NCBI GenBank assembly: GCA_012026785.1
Contig: VEOW01000002.1
Location: forward strand, 1 to 54,849
Direction of reading: 5' to 3'
DNA from: Chloroflexota bacterium
GTDB taxonomy: Bacteria; Chloroflexota; Limnocylindria; Limnocylindrales; CSP1-4
Length of the DNA stretch: 54,849 bases
Below the pieces are notes generated by a model. It saw only the letters and a program-made list of their open reading frames with translations, searched no databases and had not been told where the DNA came from. Within the stretch, counting starts at the first letter, position 1, and every line of letters begins with the position of its first letter. The position numbers and the translations under genes were made by a program. Below, in pieces: positions 8,593 to 17,139 of this stretch.

Positions 8593-9204
8593 TCAGGTGC
8601 GATCTCCGGCGAGGAGGCGCGCGCGGCCGTTCGGGCGGTAGGTCAGGATCGTCATCCCGCCCGGGAACGACCGCGACTCGACGAGCTCCATGTCGTGCGA
8701 TTGGCCATGCTCCGGGAAGACCCGCAGCCCGTCGCCGAGCACGACCGGGGTCAGCCGCAGGTTGAGCTCGTCGACGAGGTCGCGCTCGAGCAGCCAGCGC
8801 AGCAGCTCGCCGCTGCCGTGGACCTGGACCTCCCGCCCGGGCTGCGCCTTGAGCTCGCGCACGGCTGCCTCGACGTCACCCGAGATGAAGTGCGTGTTCT
8901 GCCACGTCGAGTCGGTGCGGGTCGTGGACGGCACGTACTTGGGCAGGACGTTGATGCCGTGGGAGACCGGGTCGCCCGAGTCGTGGTTCGGCCAGTAGGG
9001 CTCCCAGATCTCGAAGGTTCGACGCCCGAGGAGGAGGGCATCCGCCCGTGCGAACCACGACAGGAGCCACGGCCAGGACTCCTCGTCGGCGTGCGCCGCC
9101 GTCCAGCCGCCCCGTTCGAACCCGCCGCGCCGGTCCTCGTCGGGTCCGCCGGGACCCTGGTAGACGCCATCCAGCGTGATCATCATCGATGCCGTCAGCT
9201 TCAT
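8593..9204 (-). CDS. dihydrofolate reductase / RibD C-terminal domain family protein
   Basis: MKLTASMMITLDGVYQGPGGPDEDRRGGF...LLLGRRTFEIW...GSGELLRWLLERDLVDELNLRLTPVVLGDG. Confidence 0.85.
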   Translation of the reverse strand: MKLTASMMITLDGVYQGPGGPDEDRRGGFERGGWTAAHADEESWPWLLSWFARADALLLGRRTFEIWEPYWPNHDSGDPVSHGINVLPKYVPSTTRTDSTWQNTHFISGDVEAAVRELKAQPGREVQVHGSGELLRWLLERDLVDELNLRLTPVVLGDGLRVFPEHGQSHDMELVESRSFPGGMTILTYRPNGRARLLAGDRT

Positions 9205-9216
9205 CGGAGCCTCCCC

Positions 9217-10242
9217 TTACCGCCAGCCGAGCTCAGGGGCGACGTACTTCAGGATGCTTTCGACGGCGTGGGCGTTGTACTCGACGCCGAGCTGGTTGGG
9301 AACCGTCAGCAGCAACGTGTCGGCGGCCTGGATGGCCGTGTCCTCGGCGAGCTGCTTCACGAGGACATCCGGCTCGGCGGCGTACGAGCGCCCGAAGATG
9401 GCCTTCGTCTGGGGGTCGATATAGCCGACCTTGTCGGTGTCCTGGTTGCCACGCCCGAAGTAGGCCCGATCGCGGTCGTCGACCAGGGCGAAGATGCTCC
9501 GGCTGACCGAGACCCGCGGCTCGCGCTGATGCCCGGCCGCCGTCCAGGCCTCGCGGAACAGCCGGATCTGCTCGGCCTGGAGCTCGTGGAAGGGCACGCC
9601 GGCGTCCTCGGTCATCAGCGTCGACGACATCATGTTCAGGCCCTGCTGGGCTGCCCACTCCGCGGTCGCCCGCGAGCCGGCGCCCCACCAGATTCGATCG
9701 CGCAGCCCGGGAGCGTACGGCTCCGGGCGGAGCAGCCCGGGAGGATTCGGAAACATCGGCGTCGGGTTCGGCTCGGCGAATCCGGCGCCGGTGATGACCT
9801 TGAGGAAGACCTCCGTGTGCTGGCGCGCCAGGTTGGCGCCGACCGGGTCGTCCTCGCCGGGCTGATAGCCGAAGTAGCGGAAGCCGTCGATGACCTGCTC
9901 GGGTGAGCCGCGGCTGATCCCGAGCTGGAGGCGGCCGCCGGCGATGAGATCGGCCGCGCCGGCGTCCTCGGCCATGTACAGCGGGTTCTCGTAGCGCATG
10001 TCGATGACGGCGGTCCCGATCTCGATCCGCCTGGTTCGAGCACCGACCGCGGCGAGCAACGGGAAGGGCGACGCAAGCTGCTGGGCGAAGTGGTGGACCC
10101 GGAAGTAGGCGCCGTCGGCGCCGAGGTCCTCGACGGCCTCGGCGAGCTCGATCGACTGGATGAGGGCGTCGGAGCCCGAACGGACTTGCGAGTACGGCGA
10201 GTCGGACCAGTGGCCGAACGACAGGAACCCGATCTTCTTCAC
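9217..10242 (-). CDS. LLM class flavin-dependent oxidoreductase (luciferase-like)
   Basis: LAEAVEDLGADGAYFRVHHFAQQLASPFPLLAAVGARTRRIEIGTAVIDMRYENPLYMAEDAGAADLIAGGRLQLGISRGS. Confidence 0.88.
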   Translation of the reverse strand: MKKIGFLSFGHWSDSPYSQVRSGSDALIQSIELAEAVEDLGADGAYFRVHHFAQQLASPFPLLAAVGARTRRIEIGTAVIDMRYENPLYMAEDAGAADLIAGGRLQLGISRGSPEQVIDGFRYFGYQPGEDDPVGANLARQHTEVFLKVITGAGFAEPNPTPMFPNPPGLLRPEPYAPGLRDRIWWGAGSRATAEWAAQQGLNMMSSTLMTEDAGVPFHELQAEQIRLFREAWTAAGHQREPRVSVSRSIFALVDDRDRAYFGRGNQDTDKVGYIDPQTKAIFGRSYAAEPDVLVKQLAEDTAIQAADTLLLTVPNQLGVEYNAHAVESILKYVAPELGWR

Positions 10243-10270
10243 TCGTCGAGTCTATGGGCGGTTGCGAAAG

Positions 10271-10900
10271 CTAGCCCATCGGCCGTTCCGGCGGGACGTC
10301 CAGCCAGCCCTCGCGGTCGGCCCGGATCGCCAGCTCGGTCCGACTCGCGACCCCGAACCGATGGAACATGTGCAGGAGGTGCTTCTCGACCGTCTTGCGG
10401 GCCGCGCCGATCCGGCGCCCGATCTCGTCGTTCGAATGACCCTCGAGGAGGAGTCGCAGGACCTCGCGCTCGCGCTGGGTCAGCACGGCCAGGCCCGTCC
10501 TGCCCTGCCGCACCTGCTCCGTCGTGAACAGCGACTCGCCGTTCGCGACGCGCCTGATGGCGCTCACCAGCTCGTCGAGCGGCGCCGTCTTGAGCAGGAA
10601 GCCCATCGCGCCGAACCGGAGCGCCGCGGCCACGTACTGCGGTGTCTCGAAGGACGACAGGATGAGGACGGCGGGGCCGTCATCGCGGGACGACTGGGCC
10701 ACGAGCTCGATGCCATTGCCGTCCGGCAGGCGAACGTCGAGCAGGACCACGTCGATGTCGTCACGGGCGAGCAGGGCTCGTCCCTCCGCGATCGTCCCAC
10801 CCCGACCGACGATCTCGACGTCGTCGATGGAGCCGAGGGCGGCCTGGAGGCCCCCGATCACGACCGGGTGGTCGTCGACGAGGGCGACCCGGATCCTCAT
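10271..10900 (-). CDS. response regulator, NarL/LuxR family
   Basis: RIRVALVDDHPVVIGGLQAAL receiver; LTQREREVLRLLLEGHSNDEIGRRIGAARKTVEKHLLHMFHRFGV HTH. Confidence 0.93.
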   Translation of the reverse strand: MRIRVALVDDHPVVIGGLQAALGSIDDVEIVGRGGTIAEGRALLARDDIDVVLLDVRLPDGNGIELVAQSSRDDGPAVLILSSFETPQYVAAALRFGAMGFLLKTAPLDELVSAIRRVANGESLFTTEQVRQGRTGLAVLTQREREVLRLLLEGHSNDEIGRRIGAARKTVEKHLLHMFHRFGVASRTELAIRADREGWLDVPPERPMG

Positions 10901-12492
10901 CGACGCCAGGTCAGCCGGATGGTCGTGCCGGCATCGGAGCCGGTGACCGCGAGATCGGCATCGATCGCCTCGGCGCGGCGCCGCATGGAAGCCAGGCCCA
11001 GGCGTCCCCGTTGGGCCGCCTCGCGACCGGCGTTGCGCCCGATACCCACGCCGTCGTCGGCGATCTCGAGCTCGACGACGTCCGGGGCGATCGCCCCGCG
11101 GATGGCGACGCTGCTGGCCCTGGCGTGTCGGAGGGCGTTCGAAACGGCCTCCTGAGCAATCCGGAACGCCGCGAGCTCGACCGCCGGGGGCGGCCGGTGG
11201 TCACGATCGATCCCGGTGGCGTCCTTCAGCGCCACGGCGACTGCGACCGCATCGGTGGTCGAGCGCTCCGCGAGGAACTCGAGCGCCGACGGGAGGCCGA
11301 GGTCGTCGAGCACGGGCGGTCGAAGCTCGGTGGCCACCGCCCGCAGGTGCCCTGCCACGCGTCGCAGCTGGTCGCTCTCGGCGCGCGCCTCGGGCACGAG
11401 CTCCAGGCGGCGGATGACCCCGGTCAGCTCCTGGAGCGGCACGTCGTGCAGCTCGCGGGCCATCCGGGCTCGCTCGGCCTCGAACGCTTCCTCGGCCGCC
11501 TCGCGTCGAATGTCGGCGACGAGCGCATCGCCGAGCCGCCAGAACCACGCCCGTCGGAGCCCCGGGAGCGCCAGGAGTGCGAGCAGGGCGACGACCCACA
11601 CGAGCGCCGCCGGCAGCAGCAGGACATAGACCCCGAGGAGCGCCAGCCCGGCGATCACGGCCAGCAACACGGCGTCGACGAGCGCCGGGCGGGCGAGGTG
11701 GATCGGTTCGCGACGGACGAGCGGCATCAGGGTGTAGGCCGCCAGGACGGCCAGCGTGGCCCAGACCGCCAGGAGGGACCTCGCGCGCTCGAGATCGTCG
11801 TAGCCAGCATCGGCGCTGGCGCGGGCGGCCACCCAGGCCGCGACGAGCGTGACGGCGGCGACGCCAAGGGCCACGGCGAGGGCACGGAGCGGGAGCCGGC
11901 CCCGACGGGTCGCGAGCCACAGCGACGGAACAAGCGGAGCGGCGGCCATCGAGGCGGTCGACAGCTGCGGCTCGCCGAGCAGCTCCAGCGGGGTCGAGGC
12001 GGCAAGGAGCGCGACGCAGGCTGCGGGGAGGACCCACCGACGGTTCGTTCGCAGGAAGACCACGGCAAGGCCGCCGGCAAGCAGGGCGACGATGGCCGCG
12101 GGGAGGCTCCCACGCAGGGCTGTTTCAGCGACTGCGGCGGAGATGGGTTGGGCAACGCCGTGAACCTCGACCTCCAAATACCAACCGCCAGGCTCGATTT
12201 CGGACCGGAACGCGAGGACTCGCTGTCCAGGCTTGACTCCACTGCCCCAGGCGAAGCCGCTCGGTGAGACAGCGGCGATCGATCGACCATCGCCACTCGG
12301 TTCCACCCCTGGCTGCGGATACCCGTCAAAGGCGGCTGACGTCGCCAAGACCGCAAGAACGAAGGCGCCGATCGCGATTACCGTCAGGCCGCCCCGTCGA
12401 AGCCTGTAGCCGATCGCCCTGGGTGGCAATGGAGGAGATCCCGCCCTAAAGCGGAGGGTTTTCCTCCATATACGCGGGGCTGCCCAACCCAT
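10897..12492 (-). CDS. sensor histidine kinase (HisKA_3 / NarX-type) with membrane-spanning N-terminus
   Basis: ARMARELHDVPLQELTGVIRRLE; HATPase motifs ELEIADDGVGI, RGRLGLASMRRRAEAI; ORF could start as far up as 12573; stop overlaps the regulator start. Confidence 0.88.
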   Translation of the reverse strand: MGWAAPRIWRKTLRFRAGSPPLPPRAIGYRLRRGGLTVIAIGAFVLAVLATSAAFDGYPQPGVEPSGDGRSIAAVSPSGFAWGSGVKPGQRVLAFRSEIEPGGWYLEVEVHGVAQPISAAVAETALRGSLPAAIVALLAGGLAVVFLRTNRRWVLPAACVALLAASTPLELLGEPQLSTASMAAAPLVPSLWLATRRGRLPLRALAVALGVAAVTLVAAWVAARASADAGYDDLERARSLLAVWATLAVLAAYTLMPLVRREPIHLARPALVDAVLLAVIAGLALLGVYVLLLPAALVWVVALLALLALPGLRRAWFWRLGDALVADIRREAAEEAFEAERARMARELHDVPLQELTGVIRRLELVPEARAESDQLRRVAGHLRAVATELRPPVLDDLGLPSALEFLAERSTTDAVAVAVALKDATGIDRDHRPPPAVELAAFRIAQEAVSNALRHARASSVAIRGAIAPDVVELEIADDGVGIGRNAGREAAQRGRLGLASMRRRAEAIDADLAVTGSDAGTTIRLTWRR

Positions 12493-12550
12493 AGCGTCAG
12501 AGCGTACGCGGCTTGGAGGGTCGTGGGGGGTCTGATCGGAGGGACGCATC

Positions 12551-13063
12551 GTGCGCAAGCGGATCGGGGGCATCGGAATTCTCGGGCTGATGGTGGTGGC
12601 GATGCCGGGGCTCGTTTCGGCAGGCCCGCCGAGCGACGCGGGTGGCGGTGGCGAGACGCCGAGAGTGACCGTCGATCTCGATGGCCGGCCGATCGACGCC
12701 GGCCGAGCGGCGGAGTTCTACTGCCATGACTTCGACTACCCGGCGATCCATTGCTACCGAGACTCGGCCGACCTGGAGGCCTCGACGGCGGTGACGCTGG
12801 CGGCGGCCGCGGTCGATTACGTCGTCGTCTTCGACTACACCTGGTTCGCCGGGCCGTACATGTACATCTCGCAGGACTACACGGCCCTGGTGTTCCTCGG
12901 CTGGAACGACCGGATCAGCTCGTTCATGGCCCGCAACAGTCAACGCGGGTACCTCTGGACCGACTGGTTCTACAGCGGGACTGGCTACTACTTCTGCTGC
13001 AACCAGCAGGTGGCCTCGCTCGGCAGCTTCAACAACACCTTCAGCTCCGTCCACCGCTCGTGA
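12551..13063 (+). CDS. small secreted protein, possibly peptidase inhibitor I36 / crystallin-like
   Basis: GTG start, signal peptide MRKRIGGIGILGLMVVAMPGLVSAG; aromatic/Cys-rich mature part ending CCNQQVASLGSFNNTFSSVHRS. Confidence 0.6.
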   Translation: MRKRIGGIGILGLMVVAMPGLVSAGPPSDAGGGGETPRVTVDLDGRPIDAGRAAEFYCHDFDYPAIHCYRDSADLEASTAVTLAAAAVDYVVVFDYTWFAGPYMYISQDYTALVFLGWNDRISSFMARNSQRGYLWTDWFYSGTGYYFCCNQQVASLGSFNNTFSSVHRS

Positions 13064-13386
13064 CCGTGAAGGCCGACTTCAGCTCGGCGGAGCCGCGGCT
13101 CAGCATCCGCGTGGCCTGCATCGTCCGTTCCGACCGGACGGCCCCCCACTACCGGATCCGGGCGATCGGCGGGACCGGGCGAGACGGTCGTTCGTGGCGG
13201 CTGAGCGAGGAGGCCGCGATCGCGGCGATCGAGAACGAGCGTGCGTCGTTCTACATCGAAGGCGCGGGCGGCCAGCGGGTCGGCCTGACGGTTGGCATCG
13301 GCGTCGGCAAGCTGTACCTCAAGACCAAGATCGACATGGACTCCCCCGAGGGGCTGCTCGGCCTGCCCGAGTGCGAGGAGCGCTGA
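13060..13386 (+). CDS. DUF3892-like protein
   Basis: YRIRAIGGTGRDGRSWRLSEEAAIAAIENERASFYIEG...LYLKTKIDMDSPEGLLGLPEC; GTGA overlap with upstream gene. Confidence 0.7.
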   Translation: MTVKADFSSAEPRLSIRVACIVRSDRTAPHYRIRAIGGTGRDGRSWRLSEEAAIAAIENERASFYIEGAGGQRVGLTVGIGVGKLYLKTKIDMDSPEGLLGLPECEER

Positions 13387-13513
13387 CGCACCGCTAACGG
13401 CAGGCTGACCATTCCGCGGCTCGACGTGACGACTATCCTGCGGTCATGCGGCTGTCGCGTTCCCGGGCGCCGTCCTAGCGCCGTCGAAGGCCGTCATCGG
13501 GCTGGATCGAACG

Positions 13514-14206
13514 ATGGACCCCCCCGGTCCCGGTCCCGGCCAGCGGGACCACGAGCCGCCACGCGACGCCGAGTCGACGTCCTTCTCCGCGTTCGACCGG
13601 CTCCTGGACACGTGCCGTCGAACGCGGGCCGTCCTCGTCGCGGTTGTCCACGAACGAGCCGACGACGGCGAACAGGTGCGGGCAATTCTCGCGAACGAGG
13701 CCCTCGAGCACGTCGACGCGGTCCTCGACGGCCTGACCTTCCTGGCCCGAGCCGGCTCGTTCACGGGCGAGGAGCTGCGGGCCCTGGTGCGCCGGGCCGG
13801 CATCGTCGAGCGCCCGCGACCCGGGACGCCGGACGCGATCGTGGCCGAGCTCGAGGCGGCCGCGGAACGCCAGCTGGCCGAGCTCGAGCGGGCATCCGCA
13901 CCTCGGGCGCTGCGGGCGGTCGACGGCCGGGCAATGCTGGCCGCTGGCCACGCCCGGGTGGTGTTCTCGATCATCCCCCGGTTGCCGCCGGAGGCCGTGG
14001 CCTGGCCGCAGCCGCACCGCACCTACGCGGACATCCCCGTCCCGCGCAGCGAGGCCGAGCTGCTGTCGCGCGCCGAGGAGCTCGCCGCGGTGCTGTGGCG
14101 GATCGCCGCCGGCGACGGTCGGCGCGACGAGGCGATGCGTCGAACGCTGGCCTTCTACGAAGCCGGTTCGCGACTGTCGATGAGCGGCGCCTTCCGGGCG
14201 GCCTGA
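13514..14206 (+). CDS. hypothetical protein
   Basis: 230-aa ORF with normal amino-acid composition, unlike the Arg/Pro-rich alternative frames. Confidence 0.5.
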   Translation: MDPPGPGPGQRDHEPPRDAESTSFSAFDRLLDTCRRTRAVLVAVVHERADDGEQVRAILANEALEHVDAVLDGLTFLARAGSFTGEELRALVRRAGIVERPRPGTPDAIVAELEAAAERQLAELERASAPRALRAVDGRAMLAAGHARVVFSIIPRLPPEAVAWPQPHRTYADIPVPRSEAELLSRAEELAAVLWRIAAGDGRRDEAMRRTLAFYEAGSRLSMSGAFRAA

Positions 14207-14258
14207 CCGGGAGCGCCCGACAGACCCGCGATCGCCGGGCCGCCTATCCTCGGCGCTC

Positions 14259-14966
14259 GTGAGCCATGGCAGACGAGCGACTCGATGGCCGTTCGCGCTC
14301 GCACTGGGCGTCAGCCTGCTGGGCGCCGGCTGCTCAGCCGGACCAAACGCGACGCCCACCCCGAGCCCGGACCTCGAGCCGACGACCTACACGCTCTGCC
14401 CACCCTCGGGTGAGCTGCCCGCTTCGACGGAGAACGAGGCCGCGATCTCGGTCATCGAGGGTCGGCTGGCGACCCTCGGCATCAGCGGCCAGGTGACGAT
14501 CGGGAGCTGCCTGGACGTCGCGCTCGAGGGGACCCCCGAGGACGACGCGCTGCGTGCGGTCCTGTTCGGGTCCGGTCTGGCCTCGATCGTGGCCGTGCCT
14601 CCCACCCGTGCGGCTGAGGTCGTCGTCGGCCTGGCGCCGCCCGACGAGCTCACGACCGTGGTCGATCCGAACAGCGGCGCGATCGCCGGCGCCACGGTCG
14701 AGGGGCCAGCCGTCGACGTGCAGCTGAGCGACGCCGGCGCCGCGCTCCTGTCGACCTGGACGATGAGTCACGCCGGCGAAGCGCTGGCCCTCGTGATCGA
14801 CGGCCGGGTCATCGGTTCCGTGCCGATCGACGGGACCAACGCCTCGGGGGGCCTCCGAATCCCGGTGACGACCGAGGCCGGGCTCACCCCGGCAGCGGTG
14901 GCGGCGCTGCTGGCCGCCGGCCCGCTTCCCGGCGACTGGCGCCAACCGGAGGCGCCGCAGGGCTGA
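14259..14966 (+). CDS. lipoprotein with SecD/SecDF P1-head-like domain
   Basis: Lipobox LGAGC; VDVQLSDAGAALLSTWTMSHAGEALALVIDGRVIGSVPI resembles the SecDF P1 head repeat. Confidence 0.6.
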   Translation: MSHGRRATRWPFALALGVSLLGAGCSAGPNATPTPSPDLEPTTYTLCPPSGELPASTENEAAISVIEGRLATLGISGQVTIGSCLDVALEGTPEDDALRAVLFGSGLASIVAVPPTRAAEVVVGLAPPDELTTVVDPNSGAIAGATVEGPAVDVQLSDAGAALLSTWTMSHAGEALALVIDGRVIGSVPIDGTNASGGLRIPVTTEAGLTPAAVAALLAAGPLPGDWRQPEAPQG

Positions 14967-15028
14967 GATCTCGCGCGGCGAGCAACGACATCCAAGACGG
15001 GCGCCCGGCGGGCGGCAAGGATCCGCGC

Positions 15029-16279
15029 ATGCATGCCTATCTGCAGGTCCTACGGCGCCGTGACTTCGGATTGCTGTGGGTCGGCGCGACCGTCTCCACG
15101 CTCGGCGACGGGATGACGATCGTCGCCCTGATCTGGCTCGTGCTCGAGCGCACGAGCTCGCCGATCGCCGTCGGCTGGCTGACGTTCCTGTACACCGCCC
15201 CGGTCGTCATCGGCGGCGTCGTCGCGGGCACGCTCCTCGACCGCTTCGACCGACGCCGGGTCATGGCCGCCGACACGGTCGCCCGGGCCGCCCTCATGGC
15301 CAGCGTGCCCATCCTCGACGCCACCGTCGGGCTGCCGACGTGGTGGCTGTACGTCGTGGCAGCCGGCTATGGCGCCTTGATGATGGTCCCGCTCGCCGGC
15401 GTTCCGGCGCTGATCCCGAGCCTTGTCGACGACCACGAGCTGACGAGCGCCAACGCCCTCGAATCGATCTCCTACGGCGTCGGCGGGATCCTCGGGCCGG
15501 CCCTGGCCGGGCTGCTCGTGGCGATCATCGGCGCGCCGGCTGTCATCGGCCTCGATGCGCTGACCTACCTTGGTTTCTTCGGCTGCCTGGTGCTGATCCG
15601 CCCCATCCCCGCCGCTCACGGCAGAGCCGGCGCGGTACCCCGTGGGGGTGGTATCGGCGCGGTGCTTCGGATGCTCATGTCATCGCCGCCGATCGTGGCG
15701 ACGACCCTGATGTTCATGGCGGCCAACGTCGGCCAGGGCATCTTCACGGTCGCGGTGCCGATCTACGCCGTCAACGTGCTGGGGCGAGACGCGGCCGCCT
15801 ACGGCGCCATCCTGGCGGCCTTCTCCGGCGGCCTGCTCCTCGGCTCGATCGTCGTCGGGGCGGTCGGGACCCCCCTCCGGCTCGGCAGGGCCATCGCCGC
15901 GGCCCAGTTCGCGGCCGGTCTCGTACTGCTGGGCTTCGTGGGCCGCCCCGAGCTGCCGGTCAGCCTCGCCCTCGGCGCGGCATTCGGGCTCGGCGCGTCG
16001 CCGCTGACGATCTGGGCCCAGACGATCCGGATGCGCCTCATTCCCGCGGACCAGCGCGGCCGGGCGTTCGCGTTGCTGCGCACGCTCATGCAATCGGCGC
16101 CACCGCTCGGCGGTCTCGCCGGCGGGTTGGTGATCGCCCGGACCGGCATCGACGCGGCGTTCGTCCTGGCATCGCTCGCCATCGCCGTGCCGGGGGCAGT
16201 CGGGCTCGTGGCCCGGGCACTCGACGACGCGTCGGTCTCGCAGGTCGGGGTGGTGGATTCGCGTCTCGCGATCGAGTAA
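15029..16279 (+). CDS. MFS transporter
   Basis: LRRRDFGLLWVGATVSTLGDGMTIVALIWLVLERTSSPIAVG; FDRRRVMAADTVARAALM; multiple TM segments. Confidence 0.88.
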   Translation: MHAYLQVLRRRDFGLLWVGATVSTLGDGMTIVALIWLVLERTSSPIAVGWLTFLYTAPVVIGGVVAGTLLDRFDRRRVMAADTVARAALMASVPILDATVGLPTWWLYVVAAGYGALMMVPLAGVPALIPSLVDDHELTSANALESISYGVGGILGPALAGLLVAIIGAPAVIGLDALTYLGFFGCLVLIRPIPAAHGRAGAVPRGGGIGAVLRMLMSSPPIVATTLMFMAANVGQGIFTVAVPIYAVNVLGRDAAAYGAILAAFSGGLLLGSIVVGAVGTPLRLGRAIAAAQFAAGLVLLGFVGRPELPVSLALGAAFGLGASPLTIWAQTIRMRLIPADQRGRAFALLRTLMQSAPPLGGLAGGLVIARTGIDAAFVLASLAIAVPGAVGLVARALDDASVSQVGVVDSRLAIE

Positions 16280-16288
16280 CCTGCATCA

Positions 16289-17098
16289 ATGGCGATAGCG
16301 GTTACGACGCTGCTCCGCACGCCGCTGCTCGCGATCCAGGATGTCCGCTGCGACGGAGACCGCGACGGGATCGTCGAATGCAGCGTCCTCGACGTCCTGG
16401 TCCTGGCCCGGACCGGCAGCTTCTCGGTGCGGCGCCGACAGGACGAGCAGCTCGTCGACGCCAACCGGGCATTGGCCTTCCGAGCCGGCGAACCGTATGT
16501 CGCTCGCCACGGCGCGCGAACCGGCGACCGCACGACGGTCATCGCGCCGTCGCCGGAGCTGGCCGCCGAGCTGCGTGGCGGCGGCGGCCTGCCCACGCAC
16601 GCGCTCGTCCCGGCGGCGCTCGATCTGGCCCACCGCCGGCTCGTCCGCGGCCTCGAGCGGGACCGGCTGCCGGCGCTCGAGGCCGAGGAGCTCGGATTGC
16701 GGATTCTCGAGATGGCGGTGGGCGGCGCGTCGGCGGACGGCAGCGGCACCTCGAGGTGGGTCACCATCAGACCCGCGCACCGGCGCCTCGTGCGCCGCAC
16801 GATCGAGCTGATGGCGGGTGACCCCTCAGCGCCCCTCGATCTGCGCAGCCTGGCGCACCGCGTCGGCGTTTCGCCGTATCACCTCTCCCGGACGTTTCGG
16901 CGGGTGGTGGGGCTGACGCTCAGCCGCTATCACGCCCGCCTGCGAGTGCGGGCTGCGATCGAGGGCCTCCTGGCCGGGGTGCCGATCGCCGCGCTGGCCC
17001 AGGAGGCGGGCTTCGCCGACCAGAGCCATCTCGCCCACGCTGTTCGGGCCGAACTCGACCTGACGCCCGGCCAGCTCCGGCGCCTTGGGTCGAGCTGA
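16289..17098 (+). CDS. AraC family transcriptional regulator
   Basis: Two HTHs: DLRSLAHRVGVSPYHLSRTFRRVVGLTLSRYHARLRVRAAIEGLLAGVPIAALAQEAGFADQSHLAHAVRAELDLTPGQLRR. Confidence 0.92.
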   Translation: MAIAVTTLLRTPLLAIQDVRCDGDRDGIVECSVLDVLVLARTGSFSVRRRQDEQLVDANRALAFRAGEPYVARHGARTGDRTTVIAPSPELAAELRGGGGLPTHALVPAALDLAHRRLVRGLERDRLPALEAEELGLRILEMAVGGASADGSGTSRWVTIRPAHRRLVRRTIELMAGDPSAPLDLRSLAHRVGVSPYHLSRTFRRVVGLTLSRYHARLRVRAAIEGLLAGVPIAALAQEAGFADQSHLAHAVRAELDLTPGQLRRLGSS

Positions 17099-17126
17099 CC
17101 CGGGGTCGAACTGACCCGGGGTCGAG
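17089..17126. repeat. 16-bp tandem repeat (GTCGARCTGACCCGGG) spanning the AraC stop codon
   Basis: GTCGAG(17089) / GTCGAA(17105) / GTCGAG(17121) at period 16. Confidence 0.75.
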
Positions 17127-17139
17127 AACCGACCCTCAC

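Noticed and set aside
12451-12468. GGAGG-GTTTT-CCTCC hairpin as a riboswitch or attenuator
   Set aside because: Short stem lying inside the probable 5' coding end of the histidine kinase; insufficient support.
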